From NCBI GenBank assembly GCA_019359445.1, contig JAHHHJ010000026.1, positions 26,542 through 90,541 of the forward strand: 64,000 nucleotides of DNA, read 5' to 3'. The stretch is from Kastovskya adunca ATA6-11-RM4 (GTDB taxonomy: Bacteria > Cyanobacteriota > Cyanobacteriia > Cyanobacteriales > Coleofasciculaceae). The notes under the pieces were generated by a model. The model saw only the letters and a program-made list of their open reading frames with translations, was not told the origin of the DNA and made no database searches. Both the position numbers and the translations under genes were made by a program. Below are positions 40,869 to 51,505 of the stretch, piece after piece. Numbering within the stretch: position 1 is the stretch's first letter; every line of letters starts with the position of its first letter.

Positions 40869-43658
40869 TTATGTAGTGGGATTAAATTGTTTGAGTAAAG
40901 CCGCTAATGAATTGAGTTCGTAGTTTTCAGCCAGTTCTAAAATTTGACGAACAAAGGGAGTGAGTTGAGCATCACATTTGGCAAGTTGCTGTGCTTCCTC
41001 AACAATTCCATCCAAATCTCCCATTTCCACTTGCTCTTGGAGGTGTTGTAATATCTCTGGTGAAGGTAAAATTAGAGAATCCAAATCGCTTTGTGGAATA
41101 GCGGAAGCCATTGCACCGGAAGATGCAACCTCAGTGTCATAAATCCATTCCAAGTTGAGGTAGTACTGGATAAATTCTAGGAGTGTTTCAGCCTCGATGG
41201 GTTTGGGTAAAAATTCATTCGCACCCGCCGCTACACTTTTAAATTGATCCGCTTCAAAGACACTGGCAGAAGAGGCGATCGCCGGAATTTCTCTAAACTG
41301 CGATAACTGTCGTAGATGTCTCAGCATCTCAAAACCATCCAACACAGGCATTACCAAATCAGTAATAATCAGGTCAGGACAAACCTTTACTGCTTTGTCT
41401 AAGCCTTCCTGACCATCAACGGCTTCAATCACTTCAAAACCAATCAGTTCCAGCAAACTCACTAGAACAGAACGGTTTTCCCAACGGTCATCAACCACCA
41501 AAATTTTCCGTAAGGCTCCCTGATAGCCAACAATAGTTCCGTGCTGAACCACCCGAGAAGAGTTTGCCCAGTTTTGCGCTTCCGGTAGTTCCACCTCGAA
41601 CCCAAATTTGCTACCTTTGCCAAAGTCACTCTGGACTTCTAGGCTCGTACCCATCAGCAAAGCAATTTTTTGACTAATGGCGAGTCCCAACCCAGTTCCT
41701 TCTGCTTGTCTTTTAGTATCTCCAACCTGCTCAAAGGGTAAGAAAATTTTCTCTAGCTGTTCTGAAGTCATGCCAATTCCCGTATCTTCTACCAAGAAGC
41801 GAACTCGATAAACAGGAATTGAATTTTGCACAGGTGCGGTATCTGCTTGGGTAATCACTTCAACTTTGAGAGTGACACTCCCCTGATCGGTAAACTTGAT
41901 CGCATTGCCCAAAAGATTAATCAATAATTGCCGCAAGCGCTTTTCATCAGCACGAACGCCAGTCGGCAGGTTTGTGTCTATTTCGTCAATAAAGGTAATC
42001 CCTTTTTGCTCAGCACGAATGCGACAGATTTCCGCAACACCTTGTAAGAAAGCCGGAAAGTGAAAGTCGCTCTGATTCAATTCCATTTTCCGGGCTTCAA
42101 TCTTAGACAAATCGAGGATATCGTTGATCAGCATCAACAGATGAGAGCCGCACTGATGGATGATGCTCACCCCTTTAAGCCCCTTTTCCGTCATCGGTTC
42201 GCTGCGTTGGAGAATTTGGGTATAGCCCAAAATCCCATTTAGAGGCGTGCGTAACTCGTGACTCATATTGGCAAGAAATTCACTCTTAGCTTTGTTGGCA
42301 TTGTCAGCCGTTTCTTTTGCAGATTGCAGTTCTGCGGTGCGTTGTTCCACTCGCCGTTCAAGTTCTTGGTTAGTTTTTTCCAATGCGGTGAAAGAGTCCC
42401 GCAATTGCTGCGCCATGCGGTTAAAAGATTCAGCCAGAACATTGAGTTCTTTGACCCCTGTGGATGCAATGTTTTGCTCTAATTTCCCTTCCGCGATCGC
42501 TTCAGAAGCCTGACTCAGCCGCCGAATCGGTCGAGCAATCCAGCGAGAGGTATAAAAGCCTAAAATCGTTGCCAGTCCCAACGCCCCTAAACACAGCAGA
42601 ATTGTATTGGCTGTGTTGGCATTAATTTGTCCCATAAAATCAGATTCGGGCATGGCAACAACCACCAACCAATCCAATCCCCATTCATCTTTCCAAGGTG
42701 CCACTTGGACAAATTGGCGCTGACCCTGCACCATGAACTCTAGTTGCTGACGCTCTTGAATCACCTTGAGACTGCCAAAGTGGTTTTTCAGGTATTGAGA
42801 GGTTGCTTGAATTAAAGGATCTTGGCTTTCTACGCCTCGCAAGCGTTGGGGGAGTTTATTCACTAGAGAGAACACAGGCGCATCGCTGGAATTAGCGACT
42901 AAAAAACCATTGCGCTCTAGGATAAAAATTTTACTGAAAGGGCTAACTTTGATTTGGCGTAAAAAGTCCCCGATTTGGGAAAGGCGCTGTTCGACCCCAA
43001 CACTGCCAATTAGCTTGCCGCTTTTGTCGTAAAGGGGCCAACTCGTGGCAATAGAAAGCGGGTAATTGTTGGTTTCCCACTGATAAATCTCGCTCCATCT
43101 GGGCTGACGTGTTTCAATTCCTTTGGCATACCAGCCTTCTTTTTGATACTGGTAATTTTTAGTAATTTCAAATAGCTCAGTGGCTTTGCCTTGCTCATTT
43201 GCAGTGTAGTTGTGGAGGTCAGCGTTGCCGTAGCGTTTGGGTAAAACTAAGCTGATATCGGGGGTGCCATGGTGGGGTATGGTTGCCTCGCGATAGTAAC
43301 CAGAGGCGATAAATTCTCCCGTTGGAGAGCCGAAAAGGATGTATCCCACGTTGTAGGTTTTGACTTGTTTGAAGAAAAATTGCGCCAGTTGGTCGGCATT
43401 TTCCAGGTTGAGCAATTCTAGGTCTATCTGTTCGCCATTAATTTGGGTTAGATAGCGAGTTGCAGAGGCATAGCTATCGAGGTGTTGGTTGACTCGCTGA
43501 CTGACCTCAGTTTCTAATCGGGCGGCTAGTTCGTTAACAGCTTTTTGTCCATTCCGCAGTGATAAGTAGCCTGTCAGTCCTACCGCCGCAAAGATTTGCA
43601 GGATAAAAGGAACGACTAATACAGCCCGCAAGGGGATTTTAGTGGACTTTGACAGCAT
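40869..43658 (-). CDS. Membrane-bound hybrid sensor histidine kinase (dCache-like, HAMP, HisKA, HATPase, receiver)
   Basis: Codes for 929 residues. Membrane spans at about 12-32 and 349-369 enclose a dCache/PAS-like extracytoplasmic sensor ([32 protein letters not shown]). Next come a HAMP linker ([20 protein letters not shown]), a coiled coil, HisKA with His467 ([14 protein letters not shown]), HATPase boxes ([30 protein letters not shown]) and a C-terminal receiver with Asp767 ([14 protein letters not shown]). A short tail resembles an incomplete Hpt-like helical domain, without an obvious phosphorylatable His. The sensed ligand is unknown. It is the first gene of a two-kinase operon. Confidence 0.93.
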   Translation of the reverse strand: MLSKSTKIPLRAVLVVPFILQIFAAVGLTGYLSLRNGQKAVNELAARLETEVSQRVNQHLDSYASATRYLTQINGEQIDLELLNLENADQLAQFFFKQVKTYNVGYILFGSPTGEFIASGYYREATIPHHGTPDISLVLPKRYGNADLHNYTANEQGKATELFEITKNYQYQKEGWYAKGIETRQPRWSEIYQWETNNYPLSIATSWPLYDKSGKLIGSVGVEQRLSQIGDFLRQIKVSPFSKIFILERNGFLVANSSDAPVFSLVNKLPQRLRGVESQDPLIQATSQYLKNHFGSLKVIQERQQLEFMVQGQRQFVQVAPWKDEWGLDWLVVVAMPESDFMGQINANTANTILLCLGALGLATILGFYTSRWIARPIRRLSQASEAIAEGKLEQNIASTGVKELNVLAESFNRMAQQLRDSFTALEKTNQELERRVEQRTAELQSAKETADNANKAKSEFLANMSHELRTPLNGILGYTQILQRSEPMTEKGLKGVSIIHQCGSHLLMLINDILDLSKIEARKMELNQSDFHFPAFLQGVAEICRIRAEQKGITFIDEIDTNLPTGVRADEKRLRQLLINLLGNAIKFTDQGSVTLKVEVITQADTAPVQNSIPVYRVRFLVEDTGIGMTSEQLEKIFLPFEQVGDTKRQAEGTGLGLAISQKIALLMGTSLEVQSDFGKGSKFGFEVELPEAQNWANSSRVVQHGTIVGYQGALRKILVVDDRWENRSVLVSLLELIGFEVIEAVDGQEGLDKAVKVCPDLIITDLVMPVLDGFEMLRHLRQLSQFREIPAIASSASVFEADQFKSVAAGANEFLPKPIEAETLLEFIQYYLNLEWIYDTEVASSGAMASAIPQSDLDSLILPSPEILQHLQEQVEMGDLDGIVEEAQQLAKCDAQLTPFVRQILELAENYELNSLAALLKQFNPTT

Positions 43659-43930
43659 GGCACTAAGAACTATTTAGCCTAGGGTATACGTCTTAGAGTT
43701 CCCAAGTTGGGCGCATAACCACCTGTCTACTCTAAAATCTGTACTTATTGCTACAAAAAGTCACAAAAGCGATCGCGCCACCGTTTTCCAGTCATGGCAC
43801 CACAAAAAGGGCATTGCCGATCAAGGGATGAATCCCTCCGTCACAGTCATTGAAATACGAAGCTTTGAGGTCGTTTCAAACCGTTAAAATAGAAGTAAAG
43901 TGTTGCTGAAACATCTATATTAGAGCGCTT

Positions 43931-45415
43931 ATGACGACTGCTACACTCGCAAAAACCAAGTATGAAGCAGTTATTGGTTTAGAAACCCACTGCCAACTCA
44001 GCACTGAAACTAAGATTTTCTCAAGTTCCTCGGCAAAATTTGGTGATACTCCCAACACCAATATCGACCCCATTTGCTTGGGGCTGCCAGGAGTTTTGCC
44101 TGTATTGAATCAGAAAGTTCTTGAATATGCGGTGAAAGCGGGTCTTGCCCTAAACTGCCAAATCGCCCCCTACAGTAAGTTTGACCGTAAGCAGTATTTT
44201 TATCCTGACTTGCCGAAAAACTATCAAATTTCTCAGTACGATTTGCCGATTGCTGAGCATGGTTGGCTAGAAATCGAACTTCCCGATCCCGATGGCAACC
44301 CGATTCGCAAGAAAATCGGCATTACTCGCCTGCACATGGAGGAAGATGCTGGGAAATCTGTGCATGGGGGAAGCGATCGCCTTTCTGGTTCTACCTACTC
44401 TCTGCTCGACTACAACCGTGCTGGTGTAGCACTTTTAGAAATTGTCTCGGAACCCGATATCCGTTCTGGACAAGAGGCGGCAGAATACGGTCAAGAGCTG
44501 CGCCGGATTATGCGTTATCTCGGTGTCAGTGATGGCAACATGCAAGAAGGCTCCCTGCGCTGCGATGTCAACATTTCTATCCGTCCTGTGGGACAAAAGG
44601 AATTTGGCACCAAAGTCGAAATCAAAAACATGAACTCTTTTAGTGCCATCCACAAGGCAATTGACCACGAAATTGAGCGGCAAATCGCGGCGTTGGAAGC
44701 GGGAGAACCAATTTTCCAAGAGACGCGGCTTTGGGAAGAAGGCGCTCAACGCACTGTGAGTATGCGGATGAAGGAAGGTTCTAGCGATTATCGTTATTTC
44801 CCGGAACCAGACCTGCCTCCCATTGAAGTCTCTAAAGAGCAGTTAGAGCAATGGCGCAGCGAGTTACCGGAACTTCCGGCACTAAAGCGGCATCGTTATG
44901 AAAACGAGTTTGGGCTTTCTGCCTACGATGCGCGGGTGCTGACGGATGACCGCTTGGTTGCCGAGTACTTTGAAGCAGCGGTGACGGCGAATGCTAATCC
45001 TAAGCAAATCGCTAACTGGGTGATGGGAGATATTGCCGCTCACCTCAACACAGAAAGGTTGAATATTGACGCGATCGCTCTTAAACCCCTCATCCTGGCA
45101 GAACTCGTCACCTTGATTGAAGATGGCACCATCAGCGGCAAAATTGCCAAAGATATTCTGCCTGAACTGCTGGCTCAAGGCGGTTCTGTCAAAGAATTGG
45201 TCGAACGCAAAGGTCTGATTCAAATCTCCGATACTGGCGAACTCGAAAAGATTATCGACGAAGCGATCGCCGATCATCCTAAAGAACTCGAACAGTTTCG
45301 CAACGGCAAAACCAAGCTGCAAGGCTTTTTCGTCGGACAGGTGATGAAGAAAACCAGCGGTCGCGCTGACCCCAAGCTGACTAACCAAATTCTGAGTAAG
45401 AAGCTCAAAGGCTAG
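43931..45415 (+). CDS. gatB: Asp-tRNA(Asn)/Glu-tRNA(Gln) amidotransferase subunit B
   Basis: Codes for 494 residues, the normal length. GatB landmarks are [55 protein letters not shown] and [10 protein letters not shown], followed by the C-terminal YqeY/tail domain ([20 protein letters not shown]). As part of GatCAB it converts Glu-tRNA-Gln to Gln-tRNA-Gln using ammonia passed from GatA; most cyanobacteria lack GlnRS and rely on it. gatA and gatC are not in the window, which is usual for this group. It is monocistronic, with a strong terminator about 140 bp downstream. Confidence 0.97.
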   Translation: MTTATLAKTKYEAVIGLETHCQLSTETKIFSSSSAKFGDTPNTNIDPICLGLPGVLPVLNQKVLEYAVKAGLALNCQIAPYSKFDRKQYFYPDLPKNYQISQYDLPIAEHGWLEIELPDPDGNPIRKKIGITRLHMEEDAGKSVHGGSDRLSGSTYSLLDYNRAGVALLEIVSEPDIRSGQEAAEYGQELRRIMRYLGVSDGNMQEGSLRCDVNISIRPVGQKEFGTKVEIKNMNSFSAIHKAIDHEIERQIAALEAGEPIFQETRLWEEGAQRTVSMRMKEGSSDYRYFPEPDLPPIEVSKEQLEQWRSELPELPALKRHRYENEFGLSAYDARVLTDDRLVAEYFEAAVTANANPKQIANWVMGDIAAHLNTERLNIDAIALKPLILAELVTLIEDGTISGKIAKDILPELLAQGGSVKELVERKGLIQISDTGELEKIIDEAIADHPKELEQFRNGKTKLQGFFVGQVMKKTSGRADPKLTNQILSKKLKG

Positions 45416-45492
45416 TCCACCTCTTGTCGGGGCAAGAAATTTTTAGCCCCAGACCAAGAAAAATCGCATCTTCATCAAAAAAACATGAAATA

Positions 45493-45514
45493 GGGGGTGA
45501 CACCCCTCACCCCC
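45493..45514. repeat. G/C-rich hairpin downstream of gatB
   Basis: GGGGGTGA (45493-45500) pairs with TCACCCCC (45507-45514) around CACCCC. It precedes the intrinsic terminator at 45556 in the gap between gatB and argJ. Confidence 0.5.
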
Positions 45515-45555
45515 CTAATGCTATATTGTGATAAGTAGATGCACCCTGATGATCG

Positions 45556-45587
45556 GGAGAGTTACCTAAGTGACTCTCCTTTTTTTT
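45556..45587 (+). terminator. Intrinsic terminator of gatB
   Basis: GGAGAGT (45556-45562) pairs with ACTCTCC (45573-45579), loop of 10, followed at once by eight T residues. It has the classical rho-independent form on the plus strand. Confidence 0.8.
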
Positions 45588-45755
45588 GTCTTTACTCAAA
45601 ACCCACTCCCTAGTAACTTGAGACTCTAGAGAAGCAGGAGAGCCGGGGAAGTAGTATCTTTTGCCACTTGGTATAGCAACAAATAAACAATTCTTCAGTG
45701 CTCCAGCTTGGTATAATCGCCTTTCAAACAAGGTGATGGGTTGGAGGAGGACGTT

Positions 45756-46997
45756 ATGTCAGACTGGCAGGAAATTTCTGGTGGTGTCACCGCTCCTAAG
45801 GGATACCGAGCAGCAGGAATTGCAGCCGGACTAAAGCCCTCAGGACTACCGGATTTAGCCTTAATTTTGTCTAAGGTAGAAGCGATCGCTGCGGGTGTTT
45901 TTACCACCAGTCATGTCCGCGCCGCTTGCGTAGATTATTGCCGCCAACGCCTGCAAGCCAAACACAGTGCCAGAGCAATTCTCTGCAATGCCGGACAAGC
46001 GAATGCTGCTACCGGGGAACAGGGGTGGAAGGATGCGATTGCTAGCGCTCAGTTACTCGGACAAGAGCTGAATATTTCTCCAAACTCCATTCTCCTTGCT
46101 TCTACAGGCGTGATTGGGCAGCGAATTCCCATGGATGCTCTCAGCGCAGGCATTCCTAACCTCGTCGCCGCTGCTTCGGAAACAGGTTCTGACGCCGCCG
46201 CCAAAGCGATCGTTACTACCGATTTAGTCACCAAATCCATTGCCCTAGAAACCACCATTGATGACCGCCCGGTGAGGATTGGCGGCATTTGCAAAGGATC
46301 GGGGATGATTCACCCCAACATGGCGACGTTGTTGGCGTTCGTCACCTGCGATGCGGCAGTCTCAACCTCCCTATGGCAACAGATGTTGAGCCGCGCAGCA
46401 GATAGAAGTTTTAACCAAATTACCGTTGATGGGGATACCAGCACCAACGACACCTTGATTGCCCTGGCAAACGGTCAATCCCGAACGGCTGCGATTACAG
46501 AGATGGGAGAGGAAGCTGAGAAATTAGAAGCGATGCTGACGGCGGTTTGTCAGTACATGGCAAAAGCGATCGCGCGGGATGGAGAAGGGGCAACCTGTCT
46601 GGTCGAAGTGCAAGTTACAGGCGCAGCAGATGACGCATCGGCGCGTCAAATCGCTAAAACCATCGTGGGTTCCTCTTTAGTCAAATCAGCCATCTTTGGT
46701 CGCGACCCTAACTGGGGACGCATCGCCGCCGCCGCCGGACGTGCAGGCATTCCCTTTGAGCAAGAAGACCTGAAAATTCAGTTGGGAGACTTTTTGCTGA
46801 TGGACAAGGGTCAACCCCTACCCTTTGACCGTGGGGCGGCTAGTGCCTACTTGAAGCAATCCGCCGCCGGAGCTTATTTAAAAGAGGATACGGTTTTAAT
46901 CTCTGTCAGTGTCGGTAATGGCTCCGGAACCGGAGCGGCGTGGGGCTGCGACTTGAGTTACGACTACGTGAAGATTAACGCGGAATATACGACTTGA
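45756..46997 (+). CDS. argJ: Bifunctional ornithine acetyltransferase / N-acetylglutamate synthase
   Basis: In the cyclic arginine pathway ArgJ moves the acetyl group from N-acetylornithine to glutamate, and the bifunctional form can also use acetyl-CoA. ArgJ is made as a precursor cleaved at a conserved Ala-Thr bond; here it is A190-T191 in MIHPNMATLLAFVTCDA, with Thr191 as nucleophile. Other landmarks are GVFTTSHVRAACVDYC, LCNAGQANAATG and FGRDPNWGRIAAAAGRAG. I set the start at ATG 45756 because GGAGGAGG (45743-45750) is an excellent ribosome binding site; a TTG at 45741 would put that site inside the gene. 413 residues. Confidence 0.96.
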   Translation: MSDWQEISGGVTAPKGYRAAGIAAGLKPSGLPDLALILSKVEAIAAGVFTTSHVRAACVDYCRQRLQAKHSARAILCNAGQANAATGEQGWKDAIASAQLLGQELNISPNSILLASTGVIGQRIPMDALSAGIPNLVAAASETGSDAAAKAIVTTDLVTKSIALETTIDDRPVRIGGICKGSGMIHPNMATLLAFVTCDAAVSTSLWQQMLSRAADRSFNQITVDGDTSTNDTLIALANGQSRTAAITEMGEEAEKLEAMLTAVCQYMAKAIARDGEGATCLVEVQVTGAADDASARQIAKTIVGSSLVKSAIFGRDPNWGRIAAAAGRAGIPFEQEDLKIQLGDFLLMDKGQPLPFDRGAASAYLKQSAAGAYLKEDTVLISVSVGNGSGTGAAWGCDLSYDYVKINAEYTT

Positions 46998-47394
46998 AGA
47001 GGCGATCGCCTTTCAGTATTGCTTGAGGGCAAATACAAGTCGCGGCTATAAAATTTAGCTCCCTGGCGCGGATGAGAGTCAAGGGGGCGCTTTGCTTTGA
47101 GGCATAATCTCCTCAGTTACTGCATTAGGGCTAATTTTAATATTCGACTTTTTTTGGGGAACAATTTTAGGCTCTAACCTTAGCGAGATTCTATAAACAG
47201 AAAAACGTAGTGCTTTAGATAGGCGGACTAGCCCGATCAAAAATGTATCGTTAATAACAGTTACAGAGTTCAGCGCTCAAAACACTATATGCAGTGCTTG
47301 ATCCTGAATTAATGCGCTATCTGTAGTAGGTGTAGCGACTGACTCTGTAAGTTTCAACTCAAACAGAAAAACAAGAATCTTTGGAGATTTCAAA
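46998..47394. other. Gene-free gap between argJ and a small exported protein
   Basis: About 400 bases with a HIP1 site just after argJ and no convincing gene. It presumably holds the promoter of the downstream gene. Confidence 0.5.
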
Positions 47395-47835
47395 ATGAAT
47401 AACAATAAAGCACGGATCGCTTCCATCCTGAGTGGTAGTTTGCTGATGTTGGGAATTCCAGCGATCGCATTCGCCCAAGGCGCGCCGATGACACAAACTT
47501 TAATCGCCCAACAGCAGGAAGGACAAGTTACTTTCGGTAACTTAGTTGCCGCTCTCAACAACATTAATGCTCAGATTGGTGAACTTAATGCGCTCAACGA
47601 CCTGACGGTTGAAGAGGTGCGGGTTGTAAGTGCCGACAATTTGCTCAGGGGCAGTAATATCCGGGCACTGAATAATGTACTGAACAGAAACAATGTAGAG
47701 ATTGTCGAGCTACAGAATGTTCTCAACAACAACGAGATCATTAAAGATGCTCTCAATCAGAACAATGTTGCCGTTACTGACGTTATTGCAATCAACGTTC
47801 TCAGCGGCGGCGATGTCGTGGTCTTCACTCGATAG
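47395..47835 (+). CDS. Small exported Asn/Val-rich protein, function unknown
   Basis: Codes for 146 residues. A clear signal peptide (about residues 1-27; ILSGSLLMLGIPAIAFAQ) is followed by a mature part rich in Asn, Val, Leu and Ile with a loose short-period pattern (ALNNVLNRNNVEIVELQNVLNNNEI). It has no Cys and no known catalytic motif. The pattern could form a beta-helix or amphipathic sheet; this is a guess. ATG 47395 has TTTGGAGATTTC upstream. A terminator follows, so it is transcribed alone. Confidence 0.7.
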   Translation: MNNNKARIASILSGSLLMLGIPAIAFAQGAPMTQTLIAQQQEGQVTFGNLVAALNNINAQIGELNALNDLTVEEVRVVSADNLLRGSNIRALNNVLNRNNVEIVELQNVLNNNEIIKDALNQNNVAVTDVIAINVLSGGDVVVFTR

Positions 47836-47881
47836 TAGCCACTTTTTACTACTAATACCAGAAGCTTTTGGTTAAGTTACT

Positions 47882-47912
47882 GCCCCTCTATTTCGGTACC
47901 AGATAGAGGGGC
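47882..47912. terminator. Bidirectional intrinsic terminator between convergent genes
   Basis: GCCCCTCTAT (47882-47891) and ATAGAGGGGC (47903-47912) form a 10-bp perfect stem with an 11-base loop, followed by TATTTTATT. Confidence 0.75.
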
Positions 47913-47933
47913 TATTTTATTGCAGCTAGCCAC

Positions 47934-49034
47934 TTATAAATTGGCGGCTAATTCCTCTCGCTTCAGAATTACCATGTTGTTGCCGACAACCGGAGTGCGG
48001 GCAAGTAAGGTGCCTTCAGGATCGACAATTTCTAGCTTGCTAAAGTCCAACTCTTGAGAACGGCTCAACGTTTCGTCTGCCAATTTGTTTTGTTGAGCGG
48101 GTTTTAGCTCGTACCAGCGATCGCTAACGGTAACAATCAAGCGGCTTCCCTGAAAGTTAGCTTGAATCGACTGAATTAACCCCCCGGTATACTTTTCTGT
48201 GATTTCGCTGACTTGCGTTTGAATCGAGGCAATCAGGTTTTGCTCTGGAGTGAGTTCCGGTGGGGGTGGTGGTAGCTCTTTTACAGGGACTTCTGGCTTC
48301 GGTGCTGTCAGCTCTGGAGGGGCTTCAACCTCAGCGGGAGGAGCTTTAGCTTGCTGGGCGGGTGTCTGTGGTAAGAGTGCCGCTGTTGTCCACAGGATAA
48401 CAACAATGAGTGCCGCGATCGCGCCTGTAATTGCCCAGTCCGATAACTTTGCATTCAAAGATTCTGGTAGGAACGAGCGAATTTTTCCTAGTACACCATC
48501 CCACAAAGTCTGAACTCTGGGGAAACTCGGCAGCACGCGATCAGTTAGTTTCGGTTTTGCTGGCTTTAACCCTTTTGGCTTAACTGGTTCCTCAACAACT
48601 GGTGCTGGAGTGGAGACAACTGGCTGCTCAGTGCGGCTTACAGGTATAGGTTCTGGTGTCGCTGTTGGCGTCTCAGTAGGCTCTGTAATTTCCTCAAACT
48701 CTACGTCTGATGCTTCTGTTGGCACATCCAAGACAGGTTCCGAGGTGGCTGCATCGAATCTAGGCGTCGTCGCTGACGGTGTAGCCGTGGGTGGAAGTTC
48801 AGCCACTGGCTCAGTCTCCAGGCTTTCCACAACACCTTCGAGTAGTCCGATAGTGCCGCGCAAGATTTTGATAGTCTGCGCCTTGAGAAAGGGTTGCTCT
48901 CGGTTTCTCATGGACTTCACCGACTCACTGCTAGTTTGAAACTTTGTATCTGACTCTTCAGTCACAGGTGGTATTTGTGACCTTTGCGGTTGTGAATTGG
49001 CTGATTCTGGCTGCTTTGGTTGATCTTCTGACAT
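47934..49034 (-). CDS. Single-span membrane protein with Pro-rich linkers, function unknown
   Basis: Codes for 366 residues. The N-terminal 190 or so are acidic and rich in Pro, Thr, Glu and Ser (probably disordered and cytoplasmic). A membrane helix lies at about 207-227 (ITGAIAALIVVILWTTAALL). A Pro-rich spacer (PPAEVEAPPELTAPKPEVP) follows, then a folded C-terminal domain of about 100 residues (LIASIQTQVSEITEKYTGGL; LIVTVSDRWYELKPAQQNKLA; LLARTPVVGNNMVILKR). This layout is common in cyanobacterial envelope proteins. I do not recognise the family. Confidence 0.75.
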   Translation of the reverse strand: MSEDQPKQPESANSQPQRSQIPPVTEESDTKFQTSSESVKSMRNREQPFLKAQTIKILRGTIGLLEGVVESLETEPVAELPPTATPSATTPRFDAATSEPVLDVPTEASDVEFEEITEPTETPTATPEPIPVSRTEQPVVSTPAPVVEEPVKPKGLKPAKPKLTDRVLPSFPRVQTLWDGVLGKIRSFLPESLNAKLSDWAITGAIAALIVVILWTTAALLPQTPAQQAKAPPAEVEAPPELTAPKPEVPVKELPPPPPELTPEQNLIASIQTQVSEITEKYTGGLIQSIQANFQGSRLIVTVSDRWYELKPAQQNKLADETLSRSQELDFSKLEIVDPEGTLLARTPVVGNNMVILKREELAANL

Positions 49035-49179
49035 GCAATCTCCCTCCTAGGCAGCACCAATCGGCATAAATGCGGTAAATTCTTACGGGAAGCTGCCCCT
49101 ACAGGACAAATTTATCACTTCTATCGACCTTGCCCGCAGTCTTGAGCTAAACGATCGCTAGGAAGAACATTAAATAGCC

Positions 49180-50130
49180 ATGAGCATGAAACGTCGTAAA
49201 TTTATTATTTTAAGTACTCTTAGTGGTTTGGGTTTAGCGGGTTTGAGCAAACTGCTCCACCGTCAAATAACTCAAAGCAGCGCTGCTAACTCAACAGACG
49301 GCGTAAACTTCGTCTCAGAATCAGGGCTAGCCACCTCAACCGACACCCTCCGCAACTCAGAACAACCTCTGCTCCGCTTTGTCTCCCTTGCTGACACGGG
49401 AACGGGTGCAACAGGTCAATACGCCGTAGCAGCGGCAATGACTCGCTTTCACCAGCTCAATCCTTATGATTTAGCCGTCCTCGCGGGAGACAATATTTAC
49501 AACGACGGTGAGATCGAAAAGATTGGTGCCGTGTTTGAGCAGCCTTATCAAGGGTTGCTGCAACGGGGCGTCAAGTTTCAAGCGGTTTTAGGCAATCATG
49601 ACATCCGCACCGATAACGGCGAGCCACAGGTACGTTATCCGGGCTTCAATATGCAGGGACGTTACTATACCTTCCGTCGTGGCGATGTACAGTTTTTCGC
49701 CCTTGATACCAACCACAATGCTGATTGGACAAATCAGCTTCCTTGGCTGGACAAAGAACTCAGCCGCAGTGATGCACCCTGGAAAGTGGTTGTTGGACAT
49801 CACCAAATGTACTCATCCGGTCACTATGGGGTAAACCATGAGCTGATTAAAAAGCTGACACCCCTATTTCAGCAATATGGCGTTCAGTTATATATCAACG
49901 GTCACGACCATACTTATGAGCGCACGCACCCGCTCAATGGCACGACTTATTTAACCTGTGGTGCAGGGGCAGGATTACGACCCGTCGGGCGTTCTAAGTG
50001 GACGGCTCACTCAGCATCTCAGCTAAGTTTTGCGGCGTATGAGGTGTATCGCGATCGCCTAATCCTTCGCGGTATCAGCACCGACCATCGAGTGTTCGAT
50101 CGAGCCGTAATTCCTCTAAAATCGGCTTAA
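49180..50130 (+). CDS. Metallophosphoesterase, purple-acid-phosphatase-like, exported
   Basis: Codes for 316 residues. The N terminus MSMKRRKFIILSTLSGLGLAG is a twin-arginine-type signal. The metal-binding motifs of calcineurin-like phosphoesterases are all present: FVSLADTGTG (Asp), AVLAGDNIYNDG (Asp/Asn), VLGNHD (Asn-His-Asp), VVVGHHQMYSSG (His) and YINGHDHTYERT (His x His). A two-metal centre such as Fe/Zn or Fe/Mn is expected, hydrolysing phosphomonoesters outside the cytoplasm. The spacing resembles small purple acid (tartrate-resistant) phosphatases. A role in phosphate scavenging is plausible, but I did not identify a Pho box. It is monocistronic. Confidence 0.88.
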   Translation: MSMKRRKFIILSTLSGLGLAGLSKLLHRQITQSSAANSTDGVNFVSESGLATSTDTLRNSEQPLLRFVSLADTGTGATGQYAVAAAMTRFHQLNPYDLAVLAGDNIYNDGEIEKIGAVFEQPYQGLLQRGVKFQAVLGNHDIRTDNGEPQVRYPGFNMQGRYYTFRRGDVQFFALDTNHNADWTNQLPWLDKELSRSDAPWKVVVGHHQMYSSGHYGVNHELIKKLTPLFQQYGVQLYINGHDHTYERTHPLNGTTYLTCGAGAGLRPVGRSKWTAHSASQLSFAAYEVYRDRLILRGISTDHRVFDRAVIPLKSA

Positions 50131-50533
50131 TTTATTTGTCAGATTGACCGAGCAATACAGGAACTACGTATAGGCTGACATCACCCTTTTTTGAGTATTT
50201 TTCACTCATATTTGCTTGCATGTCACTGAAATTTCACCTTGTAAAAAAATACTAATTTAATCGCTGAATTTACTCTTCAAATAATGACGCAGGTTTGCTG
50301 GAGTTCTTGCAAGCTTTGAGTGGCGACAGCGATCGCGCTAGCTAGGACATTTAGACGGAAATAGTAGACCAAGCTTTGATTGTGGTAAAACTGGGTGTGA
50401 ACTGCAATGGTGACAAGTGGTTCTCAAAAGATATCGCAGCGAGCAACAGTCAATGCCTCACCCGCCATCCTATCGAATCAACTTGTCAGATGGGCAAATG
50501 AGGCTACTAGAACAGATAAATCGTCGTCTTTCA
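50131..50533. other. AT-rich gap upstream of an exported protein gene
   Basis: About 400 bases. An in-frame GTG at 50417 would extend the next gene by 39 residues, but those residues precede its signal peptide and look non-coding. No RNA gene is seen. Confidence 0.45.
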
Positions 50534-51073
50534 ATGCAAAAAATTAAGTTGAACTGTAAAGTCATTGCCACTGCGCTGATGCTTCTAGCGCTGGCACCAC
50601 AAGGCAAGGCTCTTACCCAGGAAACCTATCCTCCTATTTTTCTTTTGAGGACTCAATGTGTTGATACGGGAATTGGTAACTGGAGTCGCAGAACTGAAGA
50701 TGTGGCTGTCGGTAAAGCTGTCTATACATCCAAAATGTTTGTAGGGCCAGGTGACACTAATGCCTCCCTGACTTGTAGAATTCAACCGAATACGGCAGGC
50801 ATTAATTTTCAAACCTTGCAGTTAGGATTTGGAATGCGCGATAACGATGTGAATAGCCCTCCTGTGACTGTCAAGGTTTATTTAGATGAGGTTGAGGCGG
50901 TGTCTCGAAACCTTATTCCCGGACAACCCGCAGAGGTAGAACTCAATATCGCTAATATCGGCAATATTTCTCTAGAAGCTACTTGCTCTAACTCAAGGCG
51001 TTACTGCGATCGCGTTTACTTCTGGGATGCGTCTCTAGTAGCTGAACCTATGCTCCCAACTTCCAGTAAGTAA
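50534..51073 (+). CDS. Exported protein of unknown function
   Basis: From ATG 50534 (MQKIKLNCKVIATALMLLAL) the product has 179 residues. A signal peptide (about 1-26, ending GKA) is followed by a mature beta-rich domain with paired Cys residues (LRTQCVDTGIG; SLTCRIQPN; ATCSNSRRYC). A sandwich fold of carbohydrate-binding or NPCBM type is possible from segments such as LQLGFGMRDNDVNSPPVTVKVYLD, where a decrease in solvent exposure of a central strand is expected. NPCBM similarity is only a suggestion. It ends 9 bp from the convergent small gene. Confidence 0.7.
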   Translation: MQKIKLNCKVIATALMLLALAPQGKALTQETYPPIFLLRTQCVDTGIGNWSRRTEDVAVGKAVYTSKMFVGPGDTNASLTCRIQPNTAGINFQTLQLGFGMRDNDVNSPPVTVKVYLDEVEAVSRNLIPGQPAEVELNIANIGNISLEATCSNSRRYCDRVYFWDASLVAEPMLPTSSK

Positions 51074-51082
51074 TTACCCCCG

Positions 51083-51349
51083 TTAAGCATGGAGATTGGC
51101 TTGTTCCTGTAGCCACGGATCGACAGGCTGCCCATCTTTACGCCGTAGTTCAATTTCAATCAGCATCACCTGCTCAGAGCCTGGTGGTGCTGGTTTTTTA
51201 TGAAAAATGATGTCATAGGTATTAGGGTCTTCGTTGCGCTCTGTCAGCCAATCTTGCACCTTGGTAGTAGCAAAGAAAGACTGCCCTTGCTCGAACATGC
51301 GAGTTACCTGCATCTGTAGCGTATAAGGATTTAAGCGAGGCATATCCAA
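51083..51349 (-). CDS. Small conserved protein of unknown function
   Basis: Codes for 88 residues (86 if the second ATG, MPRLNPYTLQ, is used). The sequence includes VTRMFEQGQSFFATTKVQDWL, YDIIFHKKPAPPGSEQVMLIEIELR and a C-terminal DPWLQEQANLHA. It is soluble, with no signal. The N-terminal helix and following strands look well folded. The coding strand has AAAGGAG upstream of the start, which supports a real gene. I cannot assign a role; it lies convergent to the exported protein gene and divergent from hicB. Confidence 0.65.
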   Translation of the reverse strand: MDMPRLNPYTLQMQVTRMFEQGQSFFATTKVQDWLTERNEDPNTYDIIFHKKPAPPGSEQVMLIEIELRRKDGQPVDPWLQEQANLHA

Positions 51350-51505
51350 CTCCTTTAGCTATAGATTTCAGTGTAACTGGCTGACTGCTGAATTTTCCTC
51401 TTTCTAGGTGGCGATCGCAGAAGCCCTTTAAAGGAGCGGTAAAAGCTGTACGAGAATTTTTAGAGAAGGCTGGAATTGAGCCGCCGGGGGTGACTTAATA
51501 GTTTT

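Noticed and set aside
45507..45731. 74-residue minus-strand frame between gatB and argJ
   Set aside because: It reads through the gatB terminator and has no protein-like core.
47277..47564. 95-residue minus-strand frame
   Set aside because: It overlaps the signal-peptide gene at 47395 antisense and mirrors its codon pattern.
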